Shown: positions 26,556-36,500 of the stretch, piece after piece
Layout of the letters: each line of letters begins with the position of its first letter
Position numbering within the stretch: the first letter of the stretch is position 1
Source: Larkinella soli
Lineage (GTDB): Bacteria > Bacteroidota > Bacteroidia > Cytophagales > Spirosomataceae
DNA: 64,000 bases
Assembly (NCBI RefSeq): GCF_003703975.1
Contig: NZ_QTJY01000002.1
Coordinates: forward strand, 744,001-808,000
Direction: 5' to 3'
Notes under the pieces: generated by a model
The model's input: the letters and a program-made list of their open reading frames with translations, nothing else
Databases searched by the model: none
Told to the model about the DNA's origin: nothing
Program-made: the position numbers and the translations under genes

Positions 26556-28487
26556 TCAAACCCCTTTTACCGGAAACCGCAGGGTAGGCACACTGACCGG
26601 TAAGGGGGCGGTCGGTAATACGGCTTCGTATTTGAGGCTGTCGGGCAGGATTTTGACGTCTAAGCCCAGTTGCTGCTTCAGGTTCGCCCAGTTGTTTTTC
26701 CCGTCCTGATACGCCGGATTGACCATCATCGACAGGTTGTAGTAATAGGAAGCAAGGTGATACCGGCGCTCATTCTGAAAGATGACGCCGAGGTTGTTGT
26801 AGGCCGGCGCGTAGTTCGAAGAGGCCCGGATGGCCTGTTTGTAGTAATATACGGCTGAATCGCGGTTCGGGATCAGCTTCTGATAGGAATAGGCGATGGA
26901 GAAAAAAGCCTCGCCAAAGCCGGGATAAATCTCCGTCGACCGCCGGAGGTGATAAATGACCTTATTGAAATACTCCCGTTTTCGGGCCGGGTTCTTTTCT
27001 CCCGCGCATTTGGTGATCCACTCGTTGGCCACGTGACGGTGTACCTGGCAGCTGTTGGAGGCATATTCCAGCCCGCTGTTGAACAGGGTAAAATTGTCTT
27101 TCCAGTCGCCGTTGCGCGAGAGGGTCCGGAAGCTGAACAAACCGGCCACGACCAGACAGACACCCGCCAGCACGCCATACCTCCGAAGTGCCGGAGCGGT
27201 TTCGGGCAGTTTCAGGCGGTTTAACAAAAGAAGATCCAGACCCGCCACGGCGGCCGTCACGAAGCCCAGGACCGGTGAATACAGGAACCGTTCGGCCAGA
27301 ATGCCGCCCCGGAAGGCCACGAAGCCCAGGCCCGGTGCCATGGTGATGAACATCCAGACCAACCCGAAACCCCAGAGGGTTCGCGCCCAAAAGCCCCGCC
27401 AGGCCAGCCAGGCTAACCCGCCGAACGAGAGCAAACCCACCCACGTCAGCCCGTCGTTCGGACGGCCCGACGGAATGACGTTGTAGGAGTAATCATACGA
27501 CAGATGCACCGGGAACACCAGCAGCCGGAGGTAGTGGGCGAAGAATTTGAAGGTCGTAAGAAACCGGGTGTTCTCCAGCGCATAGGGATAGTTGGCCCAG
27601 TCTACCGGAGGGTTGCCGCTGAGGGTGCCGATCATGACTTTTTTCTGCCAGAAGAACAGGGCCGTTACGATCAGATAGGGCCAGATGCTGAGCACCGAGG
27701 GCCAGAACTTCCTCTGAGCGAAAGTATACGACATGATCACGATCAGGCCCAGCCCTACCAGCGACGACTCCTTGGAAAGAAAGGTCAGATACATCCAGAA
27801 GGCCGAAAAGACGACCCAGCCCGCCCGCCGGGTTTCCAGATACTTCCAGTAGGTCAGCAGCACGAGACTCATAAACAGGAAACTCAGCATCTCATCGCGG
27901 CTTTTGATGTTGGCCACCACCTCGGTATGAATCGGATGAGCCACGAAAAGGAGGGCGATGAGCGTGGTCAGAACCGTCCGGCCCGGAAGCCACTTCTGGA
28001 GGAGAAGGACCAGAAAGAAGCCGGTCAGGCCATACAGTCCGGCATTGATGAGGTGGCTGATCTGCGGGTCGGCGTTGAAAAACTCCTTTTCCAGGGCGAA
28101 CGTGATGAGAGCCAGCGGCCGGTAGTATCCGAGGGAAATGTTGCTGAAATGCCAGAATTCGGTCTTCAGCAGGTCGGGAATGCCTTCGATCCCTTTCTGG
28201 ACGAACAGGTTCTGGGTGATGGCGGCAATATCGTCGAGCGCCAGGCCGTGGTGGAGGGTATTGGCATACAGGCCGCAGGCAACCATCCCGACGATCAGGG
28301 CCCAGAGCGGATGTAACGGCCGGGGGCTAAGCGGAGCAGACTCTGCCGGCCGCGGTTTCGGCGCCGGCGTCCCGGAACGAACCAAAGAAGCGCCCGGACG
28401 ACTGCCCGGAACCAGTTGGGAGTGGCTGCCGGCCAGGGAACGGGCCACCGGTCTCTGTACCGTTGAAGATTGCTTTTTCTTTGACAT
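26556..28487 (-). CDS. TMTC-like multipass membrane protein with TPR repeats
   Basis: The protein of 643 residues from ATG 28487 (MSKKKQSSTVQRP) has a basic, Pro-rich start, about 11 membrane helices and, from about residue 470, TPR-type repeats (FFSIAYSYQKLIPNRDSAVYYY, NNLGVIFQNERRYHLA). The DDIAAITQNLFVQKG loop and the AHPIHTEVVANIKSRDE motif are typical of the GT-C family that includes TMTC O-mannosyltransferases. It may transfer sugars from a lipid carrier to exported proteins. The first ATG at 28538 would add 17 residues not like the family. Confidence 0.83.
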   Translation of the reverse strand: MSKKKQSSTVQRPVARSLAGSHSQLVPGSRPGASLVRSGTPAPKPRPAESAPLSPRPLHPLWALIVGMVACGLYANTLHHGLALDDIAAITQNLFVQKGIEGIPDLLKTEFWHFSNISLGYYRPLALITFALEKEFFNADPQISHLINAGLYGLTGFFLVLLLQKWLPGRTVLTTLIALLFVAHPIHTEVVANIKSRDEMLSFLFMSLVLLTYWKYLETRRAGWVVFSAFWMYLTFLSKESSLVGLGLIVIMSYTFAQRKFWPSVLSIWPYLIVTALFFWQKKVMIGTLSGNPPVDWANYPYALENTRFLTTFKFFAHYLRLLVFPVHLSYDYSYNVIPSGRPNDGLTWVGLLSFGGLAWLAWRGFWARTLWGFGLVWMFITMAPGLGFVAFRGGILAERFLYSPVLGFVTAAVAGLDLLLLNRLKLPETAPALRRYGVLAGVCLVVAGLFSFRTLSRNGDWKDNFTLFNSGLEYASNSCQVHRHVANEWITKCAGEKNPARKREYFNKVIYHLRRSTEIYPGFGEAFFSIAYSYQKLIPNRDSAVYYYKQAIRASSNYAPAYNNLGVIFQNERRYHLASYYYNLSMMVNPAYQDGKNNWANLKQQLGLDVKILPDSLKYEAVLPTAPLPVSVPTLRFPVKGV

Positions 28488-28706
28488 ACCAACAAGCGAG
28501 CAATTTTTATGCAAGTTTATATTTGCTTCGTAAAACAATCGTCACTTCCGACTCATTTTTTCAAAAACGGCAAAATCCCGCCGGTTACAGGCCCCCGAAC
28601 CGGGTAGCCGATAAAGTAATAATCTGTATTGCGTTCAATCTTTTTTCTTATTTTTCCAATTCATTTCCGTTCGGCCTTCTTCCGAAGGAACAAATACCCT
28701 TTGTAT

Positions 28707-29072
28707 ATGGCATCCGCATTTCTGGGCCTGCGCACGGTAATCTACGCGGCCCCCGATCTGGTTTACGCTAAGTCCTGGTACTCTACCATATTGGGGATCA
28801 AGCCATATTTCGACGAATCGTTCTATGTCGGCTTTTCGGTCGGGGGGTACGAACTGGGGCTGGACCCCACCACCCCGCCGGTCGACGGAAGTACCATTAC
28901 TTACTGGGGTGTGCCGAACATCGAAAAAGCCTGGGAGCACCTGATGAGCCACGGCGCCAGTGTCCATTCCGGGATTGAGGAGGTGGGCGGTGACATCAAG
29001 GTCGCCAGCGTCAAAGACCCTTTCGGAAATGTACTGGGCATTATCGAAAATCCTCATTTTACCGCCGAATAG
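28707..29072 (+). CDS. Cytoplasmic VOC-fold (glyoxalase-like) protein
   Basis: The 121-residue protein from ATG 28707 (MASAFLGLRTVIYA) is one vicinal-oxygen-chelate domain: VYAKSWYSTILGIKPYFDES, YWGVPNIEKAWEHLMSHGA and the VKDPFGNVLGIIENP end. Members are lyases, dioxygenases or drug-binding proteins; the pocket residues do not tell which. It is followed 12 bp later by the FMN oxidase gene, so a joint role in small-hydroxyacid or aldehyde metabolism is possible. Confidence 0.88.
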   Translation: MASAFLGLRTVIYAAPDLVYAKSWYSTILGIKPYFDESFYVGFSVGGYELGLDPTTPPVDGSTITYWGVPNIEKAWEHLMSHGASVHSGIEEVGGDIKVASVKDPFGNVLGIIENPHFTAE

Positions 29073-29084
29073 CGCCGGTTCCCC

Positions 29085-30344
29085 ATGAACGCCCTTGACC
29101 GCCAGCGGCAGATCTATCTGGAGGGCGCTTCCGGGCGGCTTCCGCGCATACCGGTCGATGCGGACCGGCTCGAACAGGCGGCCCGTGCCCGGATGAGCCA
29201 GCAGGCCGCGGCCTACGTCATCGGCGGAGCCGGGCGGGGCGCCACCATCGACCGCAACCGGGCGGCCTTCGACCCGTTTCCGATCGTTCCTCGAATGCTG
29301 CGGGACGTCTCCGGACGTGATCTCCGCATCAGCCTGTTCAGCAGGACCTTACCGGCTCCCCTCCTGCTGGCCCCCATCGGCGTCCTGGAAATGGCGCATC
29401 CGGAGGCCGATACCGCCGTCGGCCGGGCCGCAGCGAACCTGGGTATTCCCTTCATCTTTTCCAATCAGGCTTCGGTTCCGATGGAACAGGTGGCGGCCGT
29501 CATGGCCGACGCTCCCCGCTGGTTTCAGCTGTACTGGAGCAAATCCGATGAACTGATCGCCAGCTTCGTCGGTCGGGCCGAAACCTGTGGCTGCGAGGCC
29601 ATCGTCCTGACGCTCGACACTACACTGCTGGGCTGGCGAACCCAGGACCTCGACCTGGCCCACCTCCCGTTCCTGCGCGGCATGGGCATCGCCCAATATA
29701 CCAGCGACCCGGTTTTTCAGCGCCTGCTCGACGAGCCTGACCCCGGTCCGATGCCCAGACGAATCATTACTACCGATGCCATCCGGACGCTGATACAGTC
29801 GACCCGGCGCTACCCCGGCCCCGGTTTTTTCGGGAAGCTGCGCTCCGGGCGCCCCCTGGCGGCCGTCCGGAAGTTCGTCAACATCTACTCCAACCCGGCT
29901 TTGACCTGGGATCACCTCTCCTACCTTCGGAATCTGACCCGGCTTCCGATCCTCCTGAAAGGCATCCTGCACCCGGACGACGCCCGGAAAGCCCTGGATT
30001 ACGGCATGGACGGCCTGATTGTCTCCAACCACGGCGGCCGGCAGGTCGACGGAGCGATCAGTACGCTGGAGGCTCTGCCTGGGGTGGTGAAAGCCGTCGG
30101 CGGGCGGGTTCCTGTTCTGCTCGACGGCGGGGTGCGCGGGGGTGCCGATGCGTTCAAGGCGCTGGCGCTGGGCGCGACGGCCGTGTGCTTGGGCCGTCCT
30201 TACGTCTATGGGCTGGCGCTGGCCGGCGCTGCGGGGGTCCGGGAGGTGCTGCTCAATTTTCTGGCCGATTTCGAGCTGACGATGGCACTGGCCGGATGCC
30301 GCTCGGTGGCCGAAATTTCGGAAACCTGCCTCTATAAACGCTGA
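29085..30344 (+). CDS. FMN-dependent alpha-hydroxy acid oxidase (lactate 2-monooxygenase-like)
   Basis: The 419-residue TIM-barrel flavoprotein belongs to the glycolate oxidase/lactate dehydrogenase (LldD) family. The active site signature SNHGGRQVDGA contains catalytic H316 and R319; FMN-binding segments are PLLLAPIGVLEMAHPEAD and LLDGGVRGGADAFKALALGA. A roughly 50-residue variable loop around residues 190-250 and the overall length are closer to lactate 2-monooxygenase than to short lactate dehydrogenases. It would oxidise an L-2-hydroxy acid such as lactate. It is cytosolic and follows the VOC gene. Confidence 0.88.
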   Translation: MNALDRQRQIYLEGASGRLPRIPVDADRLEQAARARMSQQAAAYVIGGAGRGATIDRNRAAFDPFPIVPRMLRDVSGRDLRISLFSRTLPAPLLLAPIGVLEMAHPEADTAVGRAAANLGIPFIFSNQASVPMEQVAAVMADAPRWFQLYWSKSDELIASFVGRAETCGCEAIVLTLDTTLLGWRTQDLDLAHLPFLRGMGIAQYTSDPVFQRLLDEPDPGPMPRRIITTDAIRTLIQSTRRYPGPGFFGKLRSGRPLAAVRKFVNIYSNPALTWDHLSYLRNLTRLPILLKGILHPDDARKALDYGMDGLIVSNHGGRQVDGAISTLEALPGVVKAVGGRVPVLLDGGVRGGADAFKALALGATAVCLGRPYVYGLALAGAAGVREVLLNFLADFELTMALAGCRSVAEISETCLYKR

Positions 30345-30372
30345 AAAGGCGCCCTCCACAGAAAGCGCCTTT
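30345..30372. terminator. Bidirectional terminator between the oxidase and LysM genes
   Basis: AAAGGCGC (30345-30352) and GCGCCTTT (30365-30372) form an 8-bp stem around a 12-base loop between two convergent genes. A and T residues flank it on both sides, though the T tracts are short. Confidence 0.65.
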
Positions 30373-30393
30373 CCCTATTGTCCCGAAAGCCGG

Positions 30394-30867
30394 TTAAAGC
30401 TGCGGAATTCGCAGCACCTGACCCGGATAGATCAGATCCGGATCTTTCAGCATCGGTTTGTTGGCTTCGAAGATAACGCCGTATTTCATAGGATCGCCGT
30501 ATACTTTCTTGGCGATGGCCGACAGCGAATCGCCCTCTTCGACGGTATGGAACTTTCCTTCCGGTTCGGGCTGATCAACCTGCAGGCGGTTATCGACCTG
30601 GTGAACGCCCTCCACGTTCCCGACGGCCAGCGCCAGCTTTTCGGCATCTTCCTGCCGGGCCACCTCTCCTTCGAGTACCACCGTGTCGCCGGCGGTCTTG
30701 ACCGTCAGCTTTTTGTAAGCCAGGCCAAGCTGCTTGACGTGATTGAGCAGTGCACTGGCTTTCAGAGGTTCCACCTCGGCGGCTTTGGCCGGTTCGGCGG
30801 CCGGTGCCTCGTGCTCCTTACCAAATACTTTTTCGCCAACTCCTTTGAAGAAACTAAGCAGTCCCAT
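30394..30867 (-). CDS. BON-LysM protein, Kbp/YgaU-like
   Basis: The 157 residues from ATG 30867 (MGLLSFFKGVGEKVFGKEH) contain a BON domain (about 40-98, VKTAGDTVVLEGEVARQEDAEKL) and a C-terminal LysM domain (about 106-156, HTVEEGDSLSAIAKKVYGDPM... QVLRIPQL). This is the arrangement of E. coli Kbp, a cytoplasmic potassium-binding protein. There is no signal peptide. The open frame upstream to 30927 encodes a Cys-rich stretch unlike the family. Potassium sensing is an inference by homology. Confidence 0.9.
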   Translation of the reverse strand: MGLLSFFKGVGEKVFGKEHEAPAAEPAKAAEVEPLKASALLNHVKQLGLAYKKLTVKTAGDTVVLEGEVARQEDAEKLALAVGNVEGVHQVDNRLQVDQPEPEGKFHTVEEGDSLSAIAKKVYGDPMKYGVIFEANKPMLKDPDLIYPGQVLRIPQL

Positions 30868-30949
30868 TTGATTTTGTGTTTTAGTGAACAATTGAATCAG
30901 GGTTTCCCTACAACAACAACACAGCATCCGAACTGTTTCGGTACCGGGC

Positions 30950-31008
30950 CGTGAAGCGGTATGAATCTGTTTAGACGGCCTCCTTCGTCGGAAGTAATCC
31001 GCTTCACG
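30950..31008. repeat. Inverted repeat in divergent intergenic region
   Basis: CGTGAAGCGG (30950-30959) and CCGCTTCACG (30999-31008) are exact reverse complements with 39 bases between them. The gap of about 240 bp separates the LysM gene (minus) and the outer-membrane protein gene (plus). It could be a regulatory site or a structured leader; no T tract follows, so a terminator is unlikely. Confidence 0.45.
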
Positions 31009-31109
31009 TTAAAATAATGGCGATCCTGTTCCCAGCTTGGCCGAGTTTTACGTTCTTGTGAAAGATATTCAATGCTGAACTACGTCTGACTGTAACTTCG
31101 ACTCCGCAC

Positions 31110-31916
31110 ATGAGACATTTCCGGATGGCCTGGATCGCTCTTTTTTCCACTACGGCGGCTCTGGCCCAGCAGCCCGCAGAACTGGGCATCCGGGCGGGCG
31201 CCACCTTCACCCATGGTTTCACGGCGCTGCCGGCCCGGCCGGTTTCCGCCGGAGTGGAGATTCCCCGCATCCGGAATTCGAACGATGGAATCGGCGTCGG
31301 CTACGTCGCCGGAATCTGGGCGCGCAAACCGTTCCGGTCCTTTTTTCTTCAGGCAGGCGTCGAGTATCAGTCGGTAGTGCTGAAACAAACCGCATCCATC
31401 GCCCGGACGGACGTGCTGGCGGCCTCATCATTCAACGTGGAGGTTCCGGCCCTGATTCAGCCGGGGCAATTGTTCGCGTCCCTGAATGTAGCGACCGAAT
31501 CGACCCTGAACTCGGTCAATGTGCCGCTTCATATCGGCAAAACCTGGAAGGAGGGCCGGTTCCGGATCTACGCGGGACCCAGTCTGATGTTTTCCGTCCA
31601 GTCGTCGGCCGACCGGACGGTCACGGGCCGGATCGAACCCGGCCGGGTCGGGCCGAACGGCAGCATCCCCTTTCCGGGCGGACCCATCGACCGGGCGGAT
31701 AAAGTGGACCTGCTCGACCGGAAAGAAGCCGGGCCGCTTCAGATCAAAAAGTTCAATTTTTCGGCCGAAGGGGGCGTCGGCCTGACATTGCTCAACCGGC
31801 TGGAAGCCGACCTGCGGTATACCCTGCCCGTCGGAGGAATATTCAACGACAGCGGCATTACGGGGTTCATCGGGTTTGCCGCCCTTTCGCTCAGCTACCG
31901 GCTGGCCGGATTCTAA
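31110..31916 (+). CDS. Outer-membrane beta-barrel-type protein, function unknown
   Basis: The 268-residue protein has a signal peptide (MRHFRMAWIALFSTTAALAQ). It then alternates amphipathic strands typical of PorT-like outer-membrane barrels (ELGIRAGATFTHGF, SFFLQAGVEYQSVVL, FRIYAGPSLMFSVQ) and ends on LRYTLPVGGI and LSLSYRLAGF, with a terminal aromatic residue as in barrel assembly signals. No ligand or partner can be named. It is convergent with the HxlR gene with one base between stop codons. Confidence 0.7.
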   Translation: MRHFRMAWIALFSTTAALAQQPAELGIRAGATFTHGFTALPARPVSAGVEIPRIRNSNDGIGVGYVAGIWARKPFRSFFLQAGVEYQSVVLKQTASIARTDVLAASSFNVEVPALIQPGQLFASLNVATESTLNSVNVPLHIGKTWKEGRFRIYAGPSLMFSVQSSADRTVTGRIEPGRVGPNGSIPFPGGPIDRADKVDLLDRKEAGPLQIKKFNFSAEGGVGLTLLNRLEADLRYTLPVGGIFNDSGITGFIGFAALSLSYRLAGF

Positions 31917-31917
31917 A

Positions 31918-32256
31918 TCAGAGAAATGCCTGCCCTACCTCTTCCAGAAGGTCGATCACCGGCACCACCGTGCGGCCTTTTTCGGTAAGGGTATATTCTA
32001 CCCTCGGCGGTATTTCACCGTAGGATTTTTTCTCCAGCATTCCCAGTTCAACCAATTGCTTCAACTCGTGGACCAGCACTTTCTCGCTGATACCGGGAAT
32101 CAACCGTTTTATTTCACCGTATCGTAACGTTTCATTGCGCAGCAGATGGATAATGGACAACCGCCATTTTCCGCAAATAACTTCTACTGCTCTCTTGATT
32201 ATCAGTTGGGTAGGGACAATCTCTCCGTTTGTCTGATTTTGTTTCTCTGTCATCAT
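31918..32256 (-). CDS. HxlR-family winged-helix transcriptional regulator
   Basis: The 112-residue protein has a single HxlR (MarR-like) winged helix: VEVICGKWRLSIIHLLRNETLRYGEIKRLIPGISEKVLVHELKQL with the wing YGEIPPRVEYTLTEKGRTV. Only C29 lies at the position that senses electrophiles or oxidants in HxlR, HypR and QorR relatives. Such regulators usually act on a divergent neighbour, but the upstream gene here is on the same strand (the NTF2-like gene), so its target is unclear. Confidence 0.92.
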   Translation of the reverse strand: MMTEKQNQTNGEIVPTQLIIKRAVEVICGKWRLSIIHLLRNETLRYGEIKRLIPGISEKVLVHELKQLVELGMLEKKSYGEIPPRVEYTLTEKGRTVVPVIDLLEEVGQAFL

Positions 32257-32481
32257 GAGTCGATACTTACCAATTGGTGGGCAACTGACTGATTAGTAGG
32301 TGATTAGGAGCCATACCCAACAAAAGTACTGCTTTAGTTTATAAGTAGAAACTGCTTAATAAAAATGATTGTCGATTTCAATATAAGGCGAGGGCCAGCC
32401 GAAAAGCCCTTCTTTTTAAAGGATTTCCGGTGAAAAATACGGAAGGTTGCAGAAAGAAACTAATAATCGGCTTCAGATAAA

Positions 32482-32504
32482 AAAAGCCGGTCGAACCGGC
32501 TTTT
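32482..32504. terminator. Terminator downstream of the NTF2-like gene
   Basis: AAAAGCCGGT, loop CGA, ACCGGCTTTT is a perfect 10-bp stem with A/T feet, just 3' of the minus-strand gene that ends at 32512 and 5' of the HxlR promoter region. Confidence 0.75.
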
Positions 32505-32511
32505 CCAGACA

Positions 32512-32991
32512 TTATTTAATATTTTCGGCGGTCAGCCCTTTTAGATTGGTGAATGCGCAGACGTGAATGATTTTCCATTTCCCGCCAATTTTTTCAACCA
32601 CCCGGGATTCCTTGGAGGTGGTTCGTCCGTGACTGTCCTGTAGCGTCTGGTCGTACCAGACAAACGCCATATTGCCGTTCTGGCGGATGGTATAATTGGC
32701 ATTCTGAACCACCACTTTCTCCTTCGGTCGGTTGGTGTTGAACTGGGCTTTAAACTGTTTTTCGAGATTGTCCCACCCTTTGATCAGGGTAAAATCTCCT
32801 CCGTACAGATTCGCGGCAAAATACACATAAGGCGTGTGTGCCCAGCAGTCGGCCCATTTGGCTTTATCCCCTTTGAAGAACCCTTCGGTCTCGTTGTATA
32901 GCACGCGCTTGATGGCGTCATGATCTGCCTGCGCCCATCCGGCCAGCGTTCCACTGACCAGCAACATGGAAGTTATCAGAAATTTTCTCAT
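32512..32991 (-). CDS. Exported NTF2/SnoaL-like protein
   Basis: The 159 residues begin with a signal peptide (MRKFLITSMLLVSGTLAGWAQ) and continue with an NTF2-like cone fold: HDAIKRVLYNETEGFFKGDKAKWADCWAHT, NANYTIRQNGNMAFVWYDQTL and the closing KIGGKWKIIHVCAFTNL. The catalytic residues of known members vary and none is obvious here. The periplasm is the expected location. A strong terminator follows. Confidence 0.85.
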   Translation of the reverse strand: MRKFLITSMLLVSGTLAGWAQADHDAIKRVLYNETEGFFKGDKAKWADCWAHTPYVYFAANLYGGDFTLIKGWDNLEKQFKAQFNTNRPKEKVVVQNANYTIRQNGNMAFVWYDQTLQDSHGRTTSKESRVVEKIGGKWKIIHVCAFTNLKGLTAENIK

Positions 32992-33082
32992 GGCTGTACA
33001 GGGTTTTGAATGAAGTTACGCACATAATGTGTAACTATCAAATATTTTATTGCATTTTTTCAGCAAAATGAACATATAAAAA

Positions 33083-33119
33083 CCCTGCCGTCGCTGCGAC
33101 AAGTCACAGAACGGCAGGG
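33083..33119 (-). terminator. Terminator of the kinase-ridA unit
   Basis: CCCTGCCGT (33083-33091) and ACGGCAGGG (33111-33119) form a 9-bp stem. Read on the minus strand it is followed by TTTTTATA, a good intrinsic terminator 29 bp after the ridA stop. Confidence 0.8.
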
Positions 33120-33147
33120 CTATACGAAACCAGGTGGTGGGTGTCCC

Positions 33148-33543
33148 CTATTCTTTCGGACCGGCGACGGCCGTCACCTCGATCTCGACCAGCAGCCGGG
33201 GGTCGATCAGGGCGCTGACCTGGACCATCGAAGCTGCGGGTCGGATGTCACCGAAAACTTCACCGTGGGCGCGTCCGACTTCCTCCCACTGCGAGATGTC
33301 GGTCACGTACATGCGGGTGCGGACGACCTCGGCCAGCGAGGATCCGGCCTGTTCCAGGGTCGCCTTAATCTTCTGAAGAATAAAACGGGTCTGCTCGTAA
33401 AAACTTCCTTCCCCCACCAGAATGTCCCCATTCATGGCGGTTGTGCCGGAAACTTCGATCAGATCGCCGACGCGCACGGCACGGCTGTAGGCGACAAAAG
33501 TCTCCCAGGGCGTACCGGATGAAATCAACTGACGATTGGGCAT
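33148..33543 (-). CDS. RidA-family enamine/imine deaminase-like protein
   Basis: The 131-residue protein shows the YjgF/YER057c/UK114 pattern: SGTPWETFVAYSRAVRVGDLIEVSGTTA, LEQAGSSLAEVVRTRMYV and the closing LLVEIEVTAVAG. R110-type substrate-binding arginine is replaced or shifted in some subfamilies, so activity on 2-aminoacrylate is likely but not certain. It begins 24 bp after the hybrid kinase and shares its terminator. Confidence 0.9.
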   Translation of the reverse strand: MPNRQLISSGTPWETFVAYSRAVRVGDLIEVSGTTAMNGDILVGEGSFYEQTRFILQKIKATLEQAGSSLAEVVRTRMYVTDISQWEEVGRAHGEVFGDIRPAASMVQVSALIDPRLLVEIEVTAVAGPKE

Positions 33544-33567
33544 GTGAATGGATCAGCGGCTTACTAT

Positions 33568-36500
33568 TCAGGCTTTTTCGGGTACCAGTTTGTCCAGAAC
33601 CGTTTTGTATTCGGACAGGAACAGTTTAAATTCCTTGTCCAGCTGGTGCAGATCGTCGGCGAGGGTGCCGGTATCGTTGGTTTTCAGCTTCCCTTCCGCA
33701 TCCCGGGCGATCTGCGCGATCCGGGCGATCCCGATCGTTCCGGCACTGCCTTTCAGGGTATGCAGATGGCCCTTGATGGTCGGAATGTCCCCGATCGCGA
33801 ACGCATCGAGCGAGCCCTGCACCAGCGTCGTGGCTTCCTGGCCGAAATCCTCGAAAATAGAGGTGACCAGGTCCCGGCCGCCGAGTTGCTCCAGTTGGGC
33901 GACGATACCGGCGTCGATCATCGGCAGTTCCATTTCCCGGATGATCTCCATCTGTTTGGACCGCATCCGGGCGGCTTCACGGAAGGCTTTGCCGGCATCG
34001 ACGACCTCCTTCACCTTGGCGATCAGGCTCTGGGCCCGGATCGGCTTGGCAATGTAGTCGTCGAGGCCCTGGCTCAGAAAGCGATCCCGGTCTTCGCGCA
34101 TGGAGTAGGCCGTCATGGCGATGATGGGCGGCAGATGGGCTCCGAACTGGTCCCGCAGCCGCCGGGTCGTTTCCACCCCGTCCAGGTCCGGCATCTGGAT
34201 GTCCATGAAAATCAATTCATACCGCTCGCCCTGGTCGGAGAAGGCCGCCGTCACTTTCTCGATGGCTTCCTGCCCGCTCGAAGCCGTATCGACCCGGCAG
34301 CCGGCTTTTTTCAGGATCTCGGTCGCCACTTTGCGATTGACGGCATTATCGTCGACCAGCAGCAGATTCGGATGGGCGTCTTTCAGAATATCCTGCAGGG
34401 GCAGATCGGCCTGTTCGTTCCGCTGTTCGATCGGACTGATCGACGTTTCCTTCACTTCGATGGTGAACCAGAACGTGCTGCCTTTTCCGACCTCCGAAAC
34501 CACGCCGATGTTCCCTTTCATCAGGGAAGCCAGCTCTTTCGAGATGGCCAGTCCCAGGCCGGTTCCGCCGAAAGATTTCCGGGACGACATCTCCACCTGG
34601 CTGAACGAGTTGAACAGCAGCCCGAGGTCGTCTTTGGCAATGCCGATACCGGAGTCCTTCACCTCGAACCGGATGCGGTTGAACTTGCCTTTTTTGCTTT
34701 CCAGCGACACCCGAACCTCCACGGCGCCCTTCTCGGTGAACTTGATGGCGTTCGAGGTCAGGTTCGACAGAATCTGGAGCAGGCGGGTCTGGTCGGCAAT
34801 GATGAATCTGGGCAGCTCCTCGTCCAGATGATAGGTCAGGGTATTGCCTTTGGCATTCGCCTGCTGGCCGAACAGCGAAACCAGTTTGTCGAGGACTTCC
34901 TGAAGCGGAATCGGCGCGTCGTGCAGCACCATCTTCCCGGCTTCGATCTTCGACAGGTCGAGGATATCATTGAGAATATTGAGCAGGGTTTCGGACGACT
35001 TTTTGATCGTCTGGACGTATTCCTTCTGCTCCAGGTTGAGCGGGGTATCGTTCAGCAGGTCGATCATGCCGATGACCCCGTTCATCGGGGTCCGGATTTC
35101 GTGGCTCATGTTGGCCAGGAAGCGCTCCTTCACTTTCAGCGAGCGTTCGGCTTCATCTTTGGCCTTCATCAGCTCCTGGGCATTCCGCTTCAGTTCGGTG
35201 ATGTCGCGGGCCAGGGCGGCCACCTCCTCCACCCGCCCCGACTTATCGTTCAGCGTCAGCATGTTGAGCATGATCTGCCGTTCGGTTCCGTCTTTGCGCC
35301 GGAGCGTGGCTTCGAAGTTCCGCAGGCTTTTGTTCCGGATGACGCGCAGCAGGGCGCGGTGAATGTCCTGCTTGTCGATAAAGTTCGTGATGGGCTGGCC
35401 CAGCACCTCCTCCGGCGTATAACCGGTCCGTTTCAGTACCGACGGGCTGATCATGGTGATGCGGCCCTCGCGGTCGACGCGGCAGTAGATATCCTGGAGG
35501 TTGACAAAAATTCCCCGGAATTTCTCCTCACTCTGGCGCAGTTCGAGTTCCGTCCGTTTCCGGGCGGTGATGTCGCGGGCAATGCCGGAGACTTCCTCGA
35601 TCACCCCGCCGGTGAGCAGAATCGGGTTGAGATGGACCTCCAGCCAGGCTTCGCCCTTCACCGTCTGGAAATGAAGCTCCACGGTCTGGGGCAGCCCCCG
35701 GAAAGCCAGGCGGTATTTTTCTTCGAGCAGCCGCCGGTTGTCCGCGCCGATGATCCGCCAGCCCAGTTTTTCGGTCGTGACGTTCAGCTGCGGCACTTCG
35801 CCCAGCTGGTTTTCGATCAGCCGCGCGTAATTCCGGTTGAAGGAGGTCAGCTGGTAGCTCTTGCTGACGGACCAGATCAGGTGCGAACTGCTGTCGAAGA
35901 TGGCGTTCAGGCGGGCGGTCTGTTTGTTGATGGCGGCTTCGTCCTGCTTCCGGGCAATGGCGAGAGCCACCTGGCCGGAGATGAATTCGAGCAGTTCGAG
36001 GTCCCGGATGTTGTAGGCGTCGGCTTTGTCGTAGGCTTTCACGCCGATGATCCCGGTGATGCGGTCGCCGATGCGGAGCGGCACGCACAGCATGACTTTC
36101 GGAATCTGTCCGTACAGGTACAGGTTCTGCGTGTCGGCCAGATGCTGAATATCCTGCTCGTAGAGAAAGAGGGGCTTGTTGGCCCGGATGGCGTATTCGG
36201 TCAGACCGTTGCCGAGCTTGCGCTTGGTGAACCGCATGCCGGTGAAGTATTCATCGACGTAGTACGGAAAATAAAGAAAACTCTTGCTCTGGTCGTAAAG
36301 GGCGATAAAAAAGTTGCGGGCGTCGATGATGTTGCCCAGTTCCTCATGAATGTTCTGGTACAGATCGTCGAGGTTGTGGGCATTGAGCGTCCAGTTGGCG
36401 ATGCTGTAATACAGCTTCTGGGCTTTCTCGGCCCGGATGCGGCTCGTGATGTTGTGCAGGATGCAGCGGAACGCCGTCGGCTTGCCCTGATCGAAGCGGC

